64,000 nucleotides of DNA from Arenibacter nanhaiticus (GCF_900141935.1 NZ_FQYX01000002.1:1-64000); one strand, 5' to 3'. Numbered from the stretch's first letter, positions 54,290 to 63,414 are shown. A program made the numbers and translations. The notes: generated from the letters alone by a model not told the origin.

Positions 54290-54949
54290 TCAACCAACAC
54301 TGTTGCTGTTTGGTTGTACTTGCATCAATTTATTGAATAAATCTGTCCTTGTAATAAACTTTACAGAATCAACTCCTTTCCCTACTTTATCAATTTTAAT
54401 CAATCCGAAATAATCCAAAATTCTATCGAAAACCCGTAATGAATAACACCTCGTTGCATAGTTTTCAACGGTTCCATACCTAGGCTCAAGGGAGGCTAAT
54501 AATTGTGGAAACGCCTTAAAATATTTCTCAGCATAAAATGCATCCAATCTCTTTTCCGCTCCATATTTTGATAATAAGATCAAAGAAAACCCATAGCCCA
54601 GTTTTCCAATTTGATTTTCACCATACCCATCATAATAAGCCCAATTAAATTTAAATGCACAAGTCACAAGAATATTTTTCAATAGTTGAAAATCATCTTT
54701 TAATATTTTTTCTCCCGTTTTTGTTAAACTTAATTTTCCATGCCTTTTTTTAACCAAACCTGCAAGTTCAATTAATATTCTTGTAAGATTGACTGACATG
54801 GAGTCACTCTCTTTATACAATTTTACAATCTTTAATTCTATAGAATCTTCTTTTATAAATCCTTGTTGATAAAGATCTGAAACTATCTTTGTCGGTAAAA
54901 ACCCCTTATTCGTAAGTTTAACTTCTCCATTTTTAGCAAAAAAATTCAT
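54290..54949 (-). pseudogene. C-terminal part of an unknown-family gene split by a TGA codon
   Basis: This 219-residue frame is directly continuous, in the same reading frame, with the 88-residue frame at 54950-55216: the sequence reads NQIKY, TGA, MNFFAKNGEVKLTNKGFLPT. The ATG after the stop may serve for re-initiation, but the text flows across as if TGA replaced a sense codon such as TTA (Leu). Joined, the protein has about 308 residues. It is soluble and helical with no signal peptide. I recall similar NQIKYL...GEIKLTNKGFLP stretches in bacterial hypothetical proteins but know no function. Confidence 0.7.
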
Positions 54950-55216
54950 TCAATATTTAATCTGATTGAGAATAGGAATCTTTTTATAATCAGATTCGGA
55001 TAATTGTTGCAGAGTAATTGGACTATCTTCTCCAAAGGTGAAATGTAACACATGATGCATTTCAGTAGGTGAATAGCCTTCGAATTCAGGAATTGACCGA
55101 TTGTTTTGCTCGTTCATCACTTTACCAATATGTTTTTTTAAGTCGCCTATATCCATCTTGAATAATCTAGGTTTTAATTTTGTGCTTTTTCTAGTATTAG
55201 CCAAAACTGTTTTCAT
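54950..55216 (-). pseudogene. N-terminal part of the same split gene
   Basis: This 88-residue frame is polar and helical (KMDIGDLKKHIGKVMNEQNN, then EFEGYSPTEMHHVLHFTFGE) and ends at a TGA at 54950-54952 that is in frame with the following 219-residue frame. The SPTEMHH stretch and DYKKIPILNQIKY look like a conserved module that normally continues into the second part. It is either a nonsense mutation or a sequencing error. No promoter was seen upstream. Confidence 0.7.
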
Positions 55217-55645
55217 TCTTATAAAAATAGAACCGGCAGTCTATAAAATTGTCTTTTATATTTGTCCAATGGCGCCATTACATATCAAACAGCGCCCCTT
55301 TTGTCTGCCATTACCTTCTTCGATTAGAAAAATAGTTGCAAACCTTCTCAGCCACACAACTGAAGCCAACTGTTTGATAACAACATCTAGTGGGAACGCT
55401 AAAGTGCCTTTCTTTAGAATATGACCCAAAGTTTTACTCCATCTCTCCAAAGTATTTTTTGTTAAGATTGATTTTTAGTATTCCTTTATTCGGGGTGTCT
55501 TCCATTGAACCAATTTACATAACTTCAAAATAATCCTTGCTAGATTTCTAAATATTAAGTCTACTGTTTTATAAAGGACAACTATTTGAATTATTAGAAA
55601 CCGACATCTTTTTTCAAAACATTAGGTAGTTTTAAAACTAAGTTG
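55217..55645. other. Intergenic region upstream of the cold-shock gene
   Basis: No gene can be supported. Overlapping short frames on both strands (55101-55424 and 55256-55450) lack signals or recognisable motifs. A TATATTTG box at 55257-55264 matches the -7 consensus on the plus strand but has no clear gene after it. Confidence 0.35.
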
Positions 55646-55653
55646 TATGTTTG
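55646..55653 (+). promoter_or_regulatory. Putative -7 promoter box of the cold-shock gene
   Basis: TATGTTTG matches TAnnTTTG and is followed by an untranslated leader of about 220 bases before the ATG at 55881. Long structured leaders are typical of cold-shock genes, where they control translation by temperature. Confidence 0.55.
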
Positions 55654-55880
55654 CACCGCAATAAAAAGACTCCTATAGAGTTTTAAGGTAGTATATAATA
55701 CAATTAGTTTTACGAGTTTTCTCTTCTTTACCAATTTTATTTTTACAATCACTTTTACAATAGCGTTTTTAAATTATATTAGTTGTTTTTACAATTTCAA
55801 TATTAATTCATTAATATGCTTATCTTAAATAGGAAGCTTTTTTTGTAAAAAAATAATTAATAGATTAAATTTAAGTAAAG

Positions 55881-56075
55881 ATGCAAGAAGGCACAGTAAA
55901 ATTTTTCAACGACTCAAAAGGATTTGGATTCATTAAATCAGCAGATACAGGCGAAGACATCTTCGTCCATATCTCTGGATTAACTGATGAAATTAGAGAA
56001 GATGATAAAGTACAGTTTGACACTGAACAAGGAAAAAAAGGATTAAACGCTATTAACGTTCAAGTTATAGATTAA
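55881..56075 (+). CDS. CspA-family cold-shock protein
   Basis: This 64-residue protein is a single cold-shock domain. MQEGTVKFFNDSKGFGFIKS contains RNP1 (KGFGFI), and EDIFVHISGL contains RNP2 (FVHIS). It binds single-stranded RNA and DNA and acts as an RNA chaperone in the cytoplasm. A promoter box about 230 bases upstream implies a long leader, and a clean terminator follows at 56124-56156, so it forms a one-gene transcript. Confidence 0.97.
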   Translation: MQEGTVKFFNDSKGFGFIKSADTGEDIFVHISGLTDEIREDDKVQFDTEQGKKGLNAINVQVID

Positions 56076-56123
56076 TTCTCAATAATATTTATCCTTTATG
56101 GATAATATCTTATTAAAGACTAA

Positions 56124-56156
56124 AAAGACCGTTATTTCAAACGGTCTTTTTTTTGT
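56124..56156 (+). terminator. Terminator of the cold-shock gene
   Basis: AAAGACCGTT (56124-56133) and AACGGTCTTT (56140-56149) pair perfectly around a short ATTTCA loop and are followed by a T tract. It sits 48 bases after the csp stop. Confidence 0.92.
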
Positions 56157-56212
56157 CTATAATTTTTTATTCAGATCTTACATCTAGAGGGTGGCGGTGT
56201 TGTCTTTCAGCA

Positions 56213-56578
56213 TTAGGCTTCACGTAAAATTTTTTCCATTTTACGGCCTTTTGCCAATTCATCTACCAATTTATCCAAATACCTTACCTGCTTCGTTAAG
56301 GGATTTTCGATTTCTTCGATCCGGTAACCGCAGATCACTCCTTTAATAAGATAGGCTTTAGGATGTAGTTTTGCCTTTTGAAAGAAAGTTTCGAACGTTG
56401 CTTTCTCCTTGATCAGTACTTGTAATTTATTTTCATCAAAACTAGTCAGCCATTCAATTACTTGGTGCAATTCTTCTTTCGTCCGCCCCTTACTTTCAAC
56501 TTTTGTAATATAGTGAGGATAAACAGAGGCAAAAGTCATTTTTGCTATACGGTCATTATGCTCAGGTGTTGTTTTCAT
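56213..56578 (-). CDS. DUF2200 domain protein
   Basis: The frame opens at 56641, but the ATG at 56578 is chosen because family members start close to MKTTPEHNDRIAKMTFASVY. The product has 121 residues. It reads KMTFASVYPHYITKVESKGR, then TKEELHQVIEWLTSFDENKL, and ends in a charged helix. DUF2200 proteins are small cytoplasmic proteins of unknown function. It stands alone, convergent with the csp gene. Confidence 0.88.
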   Translation of the reverse strand: MKTTPEHNDRIAKMTFASVYPHYITKVESKGRTKEELHQVIEWLTSFDENKLQVLIKEKATFETFFQKAKLHPKAYLIKGVICGYRIEEIENPLTKQVRYLDKLVDELAKGRKMEKILREA

Positions 56579-56641
56579 TGGTTTTACTTTAATACTACTA
56601 CTAGAGTCAATTACTTCATTCCTTCTTTTTAGCCCCATCAA

Positions 56642-57009
56642 TGTAACAACAAAACTTTAATAAATCAAATACCCAAACAATAAATCACCCATGTCTCTAC
56701 TAATATTTTTTACTAGATTGGTTATTTATTCTATAAACCATTGTTAGACATATTGATTTAGGTTATCGCCAATGAAAATAAGAATACACATCCATTACAT
56801 CATAACACAACAGTCACAACAAGGAAACACTCCTTTAAAAAATCAAAAATATATAATAATGGAAGTTTGGAATTTTTGCAGACCTTGGGCTGCCGATGGT
56901 GTTTTTTAGTTCTATTATCGTCGGCAACAAAACACTACACCTACCTGATATCCAGCTATTTAAAGACAGAAATAAAATAGATCAGTTCCTGAATACGCAA
57001 TAATAATAA
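56642..57009. other. Intergenic region between the DUF2200 gene and rnpB
   Basis: About 370 AT-rich bases with no supported gene. A weak GCCGA/TCGGC inverted repeat near 56891-56925 has no T tract directly after it. Confidence 0.35.
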
Positions 57010-57011
57010 AA

Positions 57012-57352
57012 AAAAGCAGGTCATAAGCCGGATTCTGTTCAGCCTTACTATTTTAGAATTGCCCCTAAAAAAATAAGAATGTCCTTATCATTTATCTCGT
57101 CTATTGGTCACCCAATAGCTTTAACCGCCTACCCTTCAGCTCGGGCGTGCACCCTCAAACACTGATTTACATGGCGTTGCACCGTATAGAGTTTACCTGG
57201 TTTCACTACAGCATTACCTGTACCTGCTTTCTGTTGCACTTGTCCTCATCTCTCGATGGACGGGCGTTACCCGCTATACTGCACTATGGTGTCCGGACTT
57301 TCCTCTGAATTACAAAACAAATTTGCTTTTCAGCGATAAGGCGACCTGCTAC
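57012..57352 (-). ncRNA. rnpB: RNase P RNA (bacterial class A)
   Basis: On the minus strand the 5' end reads GTAGCAGGTCGCCTTATCGC. The universal GAGGAAAGTCCGGACACCAT block follows, then GCGGGTAACGCCCGTC, a CAAGTGCAACAGAAAGCAGG block, GGGTAGGCGGTTAAAGC, and the 3' end ACAGAATCCGGCTTATGACC followed by TGC and a T tract. The P1 arms GCAGGTC and GACCTGC pair. It is the catalytic RNA that matures the 5' ends of tRNAs. It is divergent from dnaX. Confidence 0.97.
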
Positions 57353-57354
57353 TG

Positions 57355-57362
57355 CAAAGGTA
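57355..57362 (-). promoter_or_regulatory. Putative -7 promoter box of rnpB
   Basis: On the minus strand TACCTTTG matches TAnnTTTG and lies directly upstream of the RNase P RNA 5' end, at a spacing that fits a start near 57350. Confidence 0.65.
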
Positions 57363-57427
57363 AATCAATTGTTGATAAATAAACTACTAAAGAGCATTAA
57401 ATAAGCTACGGAATGCCAAGCTATTTT

Positions 57428-57435
57428 TATATTTG
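57428..57435 (+). promoter_or_regulatory. Putative -7 promoter box of dnaX
   Basis: TATATTTG matches TAnnTTTG and lies 50 bases before the TTG start at 57486. No -33 TTG is evident. Confidence 0.5.
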
Positions 57436-57485
57436 TAGAATAATCTATTGGTCCTTATTTTTACACCAATACTAAAGTCAATCTA

Positions 57486-58571
57486 TTGGAGCCTTTTATA
57501 GTATCTGCACGAAAATATAGACCCCAAACATTTAAAGATGTTGTGGGCCAGCAGGCTATTACCAATACCCTATTAAACGCCATTGAAAACAACCATTTGG
57601 CGCAGGCACTTTTATTCACCGGACCACGCGGGGTAGGGAAAACTACCTGTGCCCGTATTTTGGCCAAGCAAATCAACCAGGCCACCGGAGATTATGGAGA
57701 TGAGGATTTTGCCTTTAATATCTTTGAATTGGATGCCGCATCCAATAACTCGGTAGATGACATAAGAGACCTAACGAACCAGGTACGGATACCGCCACAA
57801 GTAGGAAAATACAAGGTATATATTATCGATGAGGTGCATATGCTATCCCAATCGGCCTTCAACGCCTTTTTAAAGACCTTGGAAGAGCCACCAGCACATG
57901 CTATCTTTATTCTGGCGACTACCGAAAAACACAAAATTATCCCGACCATTTTGTCGCGTTGTCAAATATTCGACTTTAAGCGTATTACTGTTGGCGATGC
58001 CGTGGAATATTTAAAATATATTGCCGAAAACCAAGGAATAGAAGCAGATGGCGACGCCTTGCACATCATTGCCCAAAAGGCAGATGGCGCTATGCGAGAT
58101 GCCCTCTCTATTTTTGACCGTGTAGTGAGTTTTTCAGGAAAATCCCTGACTCGAAAAGCCGTAACCGAGAACTTAAACGTCTTGGACTACGACACCTATT
58201 TTAAAGCTACCGACCTCATATTAGGTCATGATATCCCTGGACTATTAGTGCTCTTTAACGACACCCTTGCCAAAGGGTTCGACGGGCATCATTTTATGAG
58301 TGGTTTGGCTTCGCATTTTAGAGATCTTATGGTATGCCAGCACCAACAAACAATAGCTCTCTTAGAGGTTGGTGATGACGCCAAAAGGAATTACCTGGAA
58401 CAGTCCAAAAAAACTTCAGGCCCCTTTTTATTGGATGCCATTGAAATCGCCAATGATTGTGACATTCACTATAAGTCTAGCAAAAACCAACGTCTTTTAG
58501 TAGAGCTTACCTTAATGAAATTGGCATCCATCGGCTTCGATGGAGATAAAAAAAAAAGTCTAAATCCCTAG
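57486..58571 (+). CDS. dnaX: DNA polymerase III subunit gamma/tau, gamma-like zero-frame product
   Basis: Starts at TTG (MEPFIVSARKYRPQTFKDVV, as in other Bacteroidota DnaX). The zero frame gives 361 residues: Walker A GPRGVGKT (46-53), DEVHMLSQSAFNAFLKTLEE (115-134) with Walker B, and sensor stretch ILATTEKHKIIPTILSRCQI. It then ends KKKSLNP just after an A10 tract (58548-58557). This covers clamp-loader domains I-III, equal to gamma. The C-terminal tau part lies in the -1 frame (58556-59275). DnaX is essential, and programmed frameshifting or slippage at A tracts in dnaX is known in Escherichia coli and Thermus, so this may be a real switch. A missing A in the assembly would also explain it. 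Confidence 0.93.
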   Translation: MEPFIVSARKYRPQTFKDVVGQQAITNTLLNAIENNHLAQALLFTGPRGVGKTTCARILAKQINQATGDYGDEDFAFNIFELDAASNNSVDDIRDLTNQVRIPPQVGKYKVYIIDEVHMLSQSAFNAFLKTLEEPPAHAIFILATTEKHKIIPTILSRCQIFDFKRITVGDAVEYLKYIAENQGIEADGDALHIIAQKADGAMRDALSIFDRVVSFSGKSLTRKAVTENLNVLDYDTYFKATDLILGHDIPGLLVLFNDTLAKGFDGHHFMSGLASHFRDLMVCQHQQTIALLEVGDDAKRNYLEQSKKTSGPFLLDAIEIANDCDIHYKSSKNQRLLVELTLMKLASIGFDGDKKKSLNP

Positions 58572-59275
58572 GAAACAGCCTTAGCCATCTCAATTTTATA
58601 ATCCCTGCTTCTTATTATAAGACCGGTGTTGAAGCACAAGAAACACTAGAAAAACCTACGGTCACTGCAGATTCTCAAGCAACTTCTGCCCTTGCCAAAA
58701 GTCCACAAACCGTAGCAGGGCAGCAGAACGGCAGCAATGCGCCCATTGGAAGCCAAAAACTAGAGACCGCCTCTGCAGCCGCAGCAACCAAAATAAACCT
58801 AAAATCATTGCCCAAGCGGGTTTCCGGACTTTCCATATCTAGCTTAAAGGCTAAAAAGGAACATGAACTTAGTAAAAAAGAAGATGTTGCCGATGAAAAC
58901 CAATTACCAAAGACCCCTTTTACAGAAAAGGCCATGCAAGAATTGTGGACAGAATTTGTAGAGATCCTAGACAAAGGGGGACGTAAAATATTGGCCTCTA
59001 ACCTCAATGCCGATCTTCCAAAATTGAAGGACAATTTTACCTTATGTATAGAATTGCCCAACGATACTATGAAAAAAGAGGTGGAAAGAGATAAATACGA
59101 TTTAATGGAGTTCTTAAAACTAAAACTGAACAACCATTTTATTAGCTTAGAAATAAACGTCAACGAAGCAACTGCCAAAAAATTCGCTTTTACACCCGAG
59201 GAAAAATACCAGAAACTAAGGGAAAAGAATCCTGTGATCGATTTTCTACGACAAGAATTCGATTTGGATATGTAA
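58556..59275 (+). CDS. dnaX: DnaX tau-specific C-terminal part in the -1 frame
   Basis: From the A10 tract a frame without stops runs to TAA-type end at 59275 and gives 240 residues that continue DnaX: first HLNFIIPASYY, then an Ala/Thr/Gln-rich linker (about 58640-58800), then LPKRVSGLSISSLKAKKEHE and a C-terminal domain (WTEFVEILDKGGRKILASNL, ending RQEFDLDM) like the tau end that binds the polymerase alpha subunit. There is no credible start of its own. Joined to the zero-frame part at the A tract, the product has about 596 residues, a normal DnaX length for this phylum. Confidence 0.85.
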   Translation, partial: KSKSLGNSLSHLNFIIPASYYKTGVEAQETLEKPTVTADSQATSALAKSPQTVAGQQNGSNAPIGSQKLETASAAAATKINLKSLPKRVSGLSISSLKAKKEHELSKKEDVADENQLPKTPFTEKAMQELWTEFVEILDKGGRKILASNLNADLPKLKDNFTLCIELPNDTMKKEVERDKYDLMEFLKLKLNNHFISLEINVNEATAKKFAFTPEEKYQKLREKNPVIDFLRQEFDLDM

Positions 59276-59289
59276 AAGTGTATAGATAC

Positions 59290-59649
59290 CTAAAGCGATT
59301 CCTTTTTTTGTATCGAGATCTGCCAATTATAAAATAATATCACTATAGCATTTACGAAAAGACCCAAAGATTCCCTGGCGTGCTCTATATTATCGATATT
59401 CCCACCGGAAATAGCAACTCCCTGGTACTGTTCTGGCCAGAATAAAATACCCCCTATCCCATAGGAAACCGCTAAGAGGAGTCCCACTAGCTTTGGTAGT
59501 TTTTGAAATAAAAACAAGACTGAGGCTAAAGCAGCAATACCGTATAAGACATACCATAGGGCTGCATCCGGGTCATTGTACTGCACAGATGCCGCCCATA
59601 TAAATAATACAGTAAAAATTGCCGCAAAGAACTTTGAGAACAAATTCAT
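59290..59649 (-). CDS. TMEM220-family small membrane protein
   Basis: This 119-residue protein has four hydrophobic segments (about 5-22, 30-48, 52-70, 92-108). It contains FIWAASVQYNDPDAALWYVL near residues 16-35, the hallmark of transmembrane 220 proteins (VQYNDPD). It ends in a charged tail. Function is unknown and location is the inner membrane. It begins 3 bases after the stop of the phosphodiesterase gene, so it is probably the last gene of the ebo cluster transcript, although it is not a named ebo gene. Confidence 0.88.
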   Translation of the reverse strand: MNLFSKFFAAIFTVLFIWAASVQYNDPDAALWYVLYGIAALASVLFLFQKLPKLVGLLLAVSYGIGGILFWPEQYQGVAISGGNIDNIEHARESLGLFVNAIVILFYNWQISIQKKESL

Positions 59650-59652
59650 GAA

Positions 59653-61029
59653 TTAAGATTTTAGAACATGACTTTCTATAAGCCCACATACTTCGGTAGC
59701 CACCAAAGAATCTTTAGGGTTTAAACCGACATTATTTGTTATGAATACCGGGTGATCGTTAGGATCTTCCGGAATACGGCCATGAGACCCTTTTATTAAA
59801 TTAGCATCCAAAGGAATAATGTCCAACACGGTTCTAAAGCCCATCTTTTTCTTTGCTAACTTCCACACAACCTTAAGCATCAGTAATTTATCATTTGGAT
59901 CGGTCATCATTTCTACAGGATCGTAACCAGGTTTTTTATGAATATCAACCATCCTGGCATAATCGGGAGCCTTGGCATCATCAAGCCAAAAGTAATAGGT
60001 AAACCAAGAATCTTTATCGGCAACTACTACCAAGTCCCCGCTCCGCTCATGATTTAGGCCCATAGCCACAATGTCATCCCCAGATAGAACTTTTTCTACT
60101 CCCTTCACTTTTTCTAGCAAAGATTTTATCTTTTCCTTTTCCGCAGCATTGTCAATATACACATGAGCCAACTGATGATCAGAAACGGCGAAGGCCTCGC
60201 TTTGTCCTGCATCCAACAATTCTAATCCGCGTTCTATCCTTACCTTTAAATAGCCGGCCTTTCTTAGCTGCCTATTAATATGAATAGGATTATTGACATT
60301 GGTAATCCCGTATTCGGAAAGCAGAATTATATGCGCATCCTTCTTTTCATAAAATTCCACTAATTGTTTTACCACCCCATCTATTTCATTTAGATCCTTG
60401 GATATAACGTTAAAATCATTGCCATATCTCTGAAGGTTATAATCTAGGTGAGGGAGGTATATTAAGGTTAAGGTCGGATCGTGCATAGTCTCGGTTTTTA
60501 TCGCTGCATCGGCAATCCATTGACTCGATTTAATAGTGGTCTTTGGTCCCCAAAAATGAAACAGCGGGAAAGTCCCCAGTTCGTCCTGTAAATGATCGCG
60601 CAATTCAGCAGGATACGAATATATATCGGGTATTTTTCTTCCATCGGCTAAATAGTTGGGTCTAGGTGTTACGCTATAATCGGCATTGGAATACATATTA
60701 TACCACCAAAACATATTGGCACAGCTGAAATTTTCATCCTGTCTTTTTAGCTTGTCCCATATTTTTTCTTGTTGCACTAAGGTATTTGACTGCCTCCAGA
60801 ACTTCACCTCGTGTTCTTCCTTAAAATACCAGCCATTCGCCACGATTCCATGTTCGGAAGGCGTTTTACCAGTTAAATAAGTGGCCTGAGCCGCACAGGT
60901 AACCGCAGGTAACTGTGGCCTTATGGTTGCTAACTTTCCTTTTTCTAAAAACGATTTAATAAACGGAGTGTGTTCCCCTATTAAACTACGCGTTAAGCCA
61001 ACAACATTAATTACTACAGTCTTTTTCAT
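59653..61029 (-). CDS. eboF: Alkaline-phosphatase-superfamily phosphodiesterase of the ebo cluster (EboF-like)
   Basis: This 458-residue protein has no signal peptide and belongs to the nucleotide pyrophosphatase/phosphodiesterase branch. MKKTVVINVVGLTRSLIGEH begins the metal-site strand. The nucleophile Thr is in PAVTCAAQATYLTGKTPSEH near residues 41-60. Metal ligands are in LIYLPHLDYNLQRYG near 188-202 and LLSEYGITNVNNPIHINRQL near 236-255, and HGRIPEDPNDHPVF is near 426-439. Known ebo clusters carry such a gene next to eboE. It starts 3 bases after the eboE stop. The substrate is unknown. Confidence 0.85.
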   Translation of the reverse strand: MKKTVVINVVGLTRSLIGEHTPFIKSFLEKGKLATIRPQLPAVTCAAQATYLTGKTPSEHGIVANGWYFKEEHEVKFWRQSNTLVQQEKIWDKLKRQDENFSCANMFWWYNMYSNADYSVTPRPNYLADGRKIPDIYSYPAELRDHLQDELGTFPLFHFWGPKTTIKSSQWIADAAIKTETMHDPTLTLIYLPHLDYNLQRYGNDFNVISKDLNEIDGVVKQLVEFYEKKDAHIILLSEYGITNVNNPIHINRQLRKAGYLKVRIERGLELLDAGQSEAFAVSDHQLAHVYIDNAAEKEKIKSLLEKVKGVEKVLSGDDIVAMGLNHERSGDLVVVADKDSWFTYYFWLDDAKAPDYARMVDIHKKPGYDPVEMMTDPNDKLLMLKVVWKLAKKKMGFRTVLDIIPLDANLIKGSHGRIPEDPNDHPVFITNNVGLNPKDSLVATEVCGLIESHVLKS

Positions 61030-61032
61030 TAT

Positions 61033-62226
61033 TTAAAGCTTATTCTTTAACCATTGTATTTCTCTAACGATACACTCGCTCAGATTCGTTTTCAAAGCAG
61101 CTGGCAATACATCCCAGGTATACGTTTCTATTTCTAAATGCTCGGACACCTGATTATTTTTAAGATATTCCACGACCTTGATAATTTGGTCTTGGGTAGA
61201 AAATAAAGCATCGTATTTCTCTAAAAAAATGGGGACATGAAAGTGCGCCCTTAGCTCCTCTGCATCGGGCCTCTCTGCCAATACCTTAGGCAGATCATTA
61301 TAGGTAACTACCCTATCATCACACTTTTGGGTCACCTGATGCAGGTATACCCCTTCATTAAATTGTTCCAATGAGCCCCATACCTTCTCAGTATCGCCTT
61401 CATTAAATACTATTTTTAAAGCTGAGCTAACTTGAATTTTCCCAACCTTAATACCGGCATCCCTAAACTTTGTCAGGGTATATTCCGGCTCTTCATACGC
61501 TAAAGAAAAATGGCATACATCGTAACAAACAGTGATATATTTCAAAATAAGCTCCTTAGCCGTAGCTGCATCCACTCCCAAGACTTCCATCAGCAGGGTA
61601 CTGCCTTGAGGAAGTAAATAAGCCTCAAAAAATTGCAATACCTCATCGCTATTTTCGAGCATGCCATCTGGTTCTGGTTCTATATCTAAATGCAGGTGTT
61701 TACCCGTATTTTTTTCAATCCCATATAGATGCAGGGCTAGCTGAGCCATATTTTTGGCCCCAGTTAAGAATGCCGCTTCCAAAGCCGCTTCCGTCTTATG
61801 CCAATGTTTATAACTTATAGGAGAAGTCGAAATTCCTCCTGAAATACCTCTTGGAACTAAAAATGCTAACTGATCAAAGAGTCTTTTGGTATAAGTCAAT
61901 CTATCTGTAGTGGTCCAATCCGGTGCATGCACCTGATCTTTTACCCTTTCGTTATGAAAATTCCCATAAGGAAACCCGTTCATAGTAAAAACGTACATTT
62001 GATTCTCTTCTAACCAATCGTTGAGTTTTTGCAAGTGATCTCCCTCTTGCAATTCTTCACTGGCTGTATTAGACAATCGCAAACCAACACCGAAGGGTAC
62101 CCCTGCTGCAACTTCTGCTTTTATTCTAGGAAGATATTTCTTTAAACTCTCCCAGGTTTGCTGCCAGTTTTCTCCTGGATGTATATTGGTACAGTACCCT
62201 AGGTGATACTTATTGTTAATAATCAT
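61033..62226 (-). CDS. eboE: EboE-type TIM-barrel metabolite traffic protein
   Basis: This 397-residue protein has a xylose-isomerase-like TIM barrel. It begins KYHLGYCTNIHPGENWQQTW near residues 6-25, the EboE signature, then MYVFTMNGFPYGNFHNERVK near 76-95, HLHLDIEPEPDGMLENSDEV near 178-197, ITVCYDVCHFSLAYEEPEYT near 231-250, and GIKVGKIQVSSALKI. EboE acts with the other ebo enzymes in making or moving a cyclitol-like precursor, and the exact reaction is not established. Its ATG overlaps the eboD stop in a TAATG, so the two are translationally coupled. Confidence 0.92.
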   Translation of the reverse strand: MIINNKYHLGYCTNIHPGENWQQTWESLKKYLPRIKAEVAAGVPFGVGLRLSNTASEELQEGDHLQKLNDWLEENQMYVFTMNGFPYGNFHNERVKDQVHAPDWTTTDRLTYTKRLFDQLAFLVPRGISGGISTSPISYKHWHKTEAALEAAFLTGAKNMAQLALHLYGIEKNTGKHLHLDIEPEPDGMLENSDEVLQFFEAYLLPQGSTLLMEVLGVDAATAKELILKYITVCYDVCHFSLAYEEPEYTLTKFRDAGIKVGKIQVSSALKIVFNEGDTEKVWGSLEQFNEGVYLHQVTQKCDDRVVTYNDLPKVLAERPDAEELRAHFHVPIFLEKYDALFSTQDQIIKVVEYLKNNQVSEHLEIETYTWDVLPAALKTNLSECIVREIQWLKNKL

Positions 62227-63401
62227 TAGAATTGCGACATTTTAGGTTGGTACATTTCATTGAGCCAAACTACCGATTTTCTCATTACTGCCATATCGAT
62301 TTCATGGACATCGTGTTTTTTTCCGATTTTAGAGATAAGGGTAATAGTAAGTTCTCCTCCTAAATGTTCTCTAAATTCTTCTATTCCCGCCAGTAGTTCA
62401 TCCAATTCTTGTTCTCCCTTGATAGGAATATGCAAATCGAATCCGACCTGTTCCATCACCTTAAGAGCGCGTTCAAGGGTTGCTTTATCTATTAATCCAA
62501 TAAAATGGGCATATGTTAAATCTAACGCCATGCCAATAGCGACAGCTTCCCCGTGCCTCAATTGGTAGTTGGTCATATACTCAAGTTTATGAGCCGCCCA
62601 ATGACCAAAATCTAACGGCCTAGAAGAGCCACTTTCAAAAGGGTCCCCTCCTTGGGCAATATGTTCCATATGCATTTCTGCACAGCGATATATTAAATAC
62701 TGCATGCTCTCCATTTCCCTGGCATGCAACAAAACACTTTTTTCTTCTATATATTTAAAGAATACATCATCCTTAATCAGTGCCACTTTTATGGCTTCGG
62801 AAATACCGGAAATCCAATCCCTATTTTCCAAGGTCGTTAAAAATCGACTATCGTTAATAATGGCATATGCAGGGGCAAAAGTCCCCAAGAAATTCTTCTT
62901 CCCAAAAATATTAATACTATTCTTAACCCCTACGGCCGAATCATTTTGAGATAGTACCGTAGTAGGAATCCTGATAAGTTTTACACCCCTATGGGCTATA
63001 GCCGCGGCATAACCGCTCATATCTATAACAGCACCGCCACCAATAACCACAACAAAAGAATGTCTGCAAATACGATTTTCGTGGACCGCTTCTAAAATAC
63101 GTTCCACATTTTCGTAGTCGTTTTTACACTGCTCCCCACCTGCAATGATTAATTGTTCTGTTAAAGCAATAGTCTCTTTATAGGTTTGGCAATATCCTTT
63201 TATATCTTCTTGTAGGGAAGGATGATTTTTTACAACTCCATCATCAATAACAAAAAGGACCTTTACGTTTCCTTTTTCATTATAATCGGAAATTATATTT
63301 TTAAACAGGGGATTATTCGCCTGAAACAGCTGTTCCGTAAAATGAAGTTTATATTCAAAAGGAACTTTAAACGACTGGGCGATAGCTTTATAATGTTGCA
63401 T
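62226..63401 (-). CDS. eboD: EboD: 3-dehydroquinate-synthase-like cyclase
   Basis: The frame opens at 63482, but the ATG at 63401 is chosen because it gives MQHYKAIAQSFKVPFEYKLH, avoids overlap with eboC and matches family length (391 residues). The sugar-phosphate-cyclase fold shows VVVIGGGAVIDMSGYAAAIA near 115-134 (NAD site), RIPTTVLSQNDSAVGVKNSI near 141-160, and the zinc-site stretches RPLDFGHWAAHKLEYM near 259-274 and LRHGEAVAIGMALD near 278-291. EboD is a distinct branch of sugar-phosphate cyclases and the product is not fully known. The stop overlaps the eboE start. Confidence 0.93.
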   Translation of the reverse strand: MQHYKAIAQSFKVPFEYKLHFTEQLFQANNPLFKNIISDYNEKGNVKVLFVIDDGVVKNHPSLQEDIKGYCQTYKETIALTEQLIIAGGEQCKNDYENVERILEAVHENRICRHSFVVVIGGGAVIDMSGYAAAIAHRGVKLIRIPTTVLSQNDSAVGVKNSINIFGKKNFLGTFAPAYAIINDSRFLTTLENRDWISGISEAIKVALIKDDVFFKYIEEKSVLLHAREMESMQYLIYRCAEMHMEHIAQGGDPFESGSSRPLDFGHWAAHKLEYMTNYQLRHGEAVAIGMALDLTYAHFIGLIDKATLERALKVMEQVGFDLHIPIKGEQELDELLAGIEEFREHLGGELTITLISKIGKKHDVHEIDMAVMRKSVVWLNEMYQPKMSQF

Positions 63402-63414
63402 CTTTTTATTAACT

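Noticed and set aside
55256-55450. Overlapping short frames on both strands upstream of the cold-shock gene
   Set aside because: They overlap each other, lack recognisable features, and neither has a terminator or a convincing promoter.
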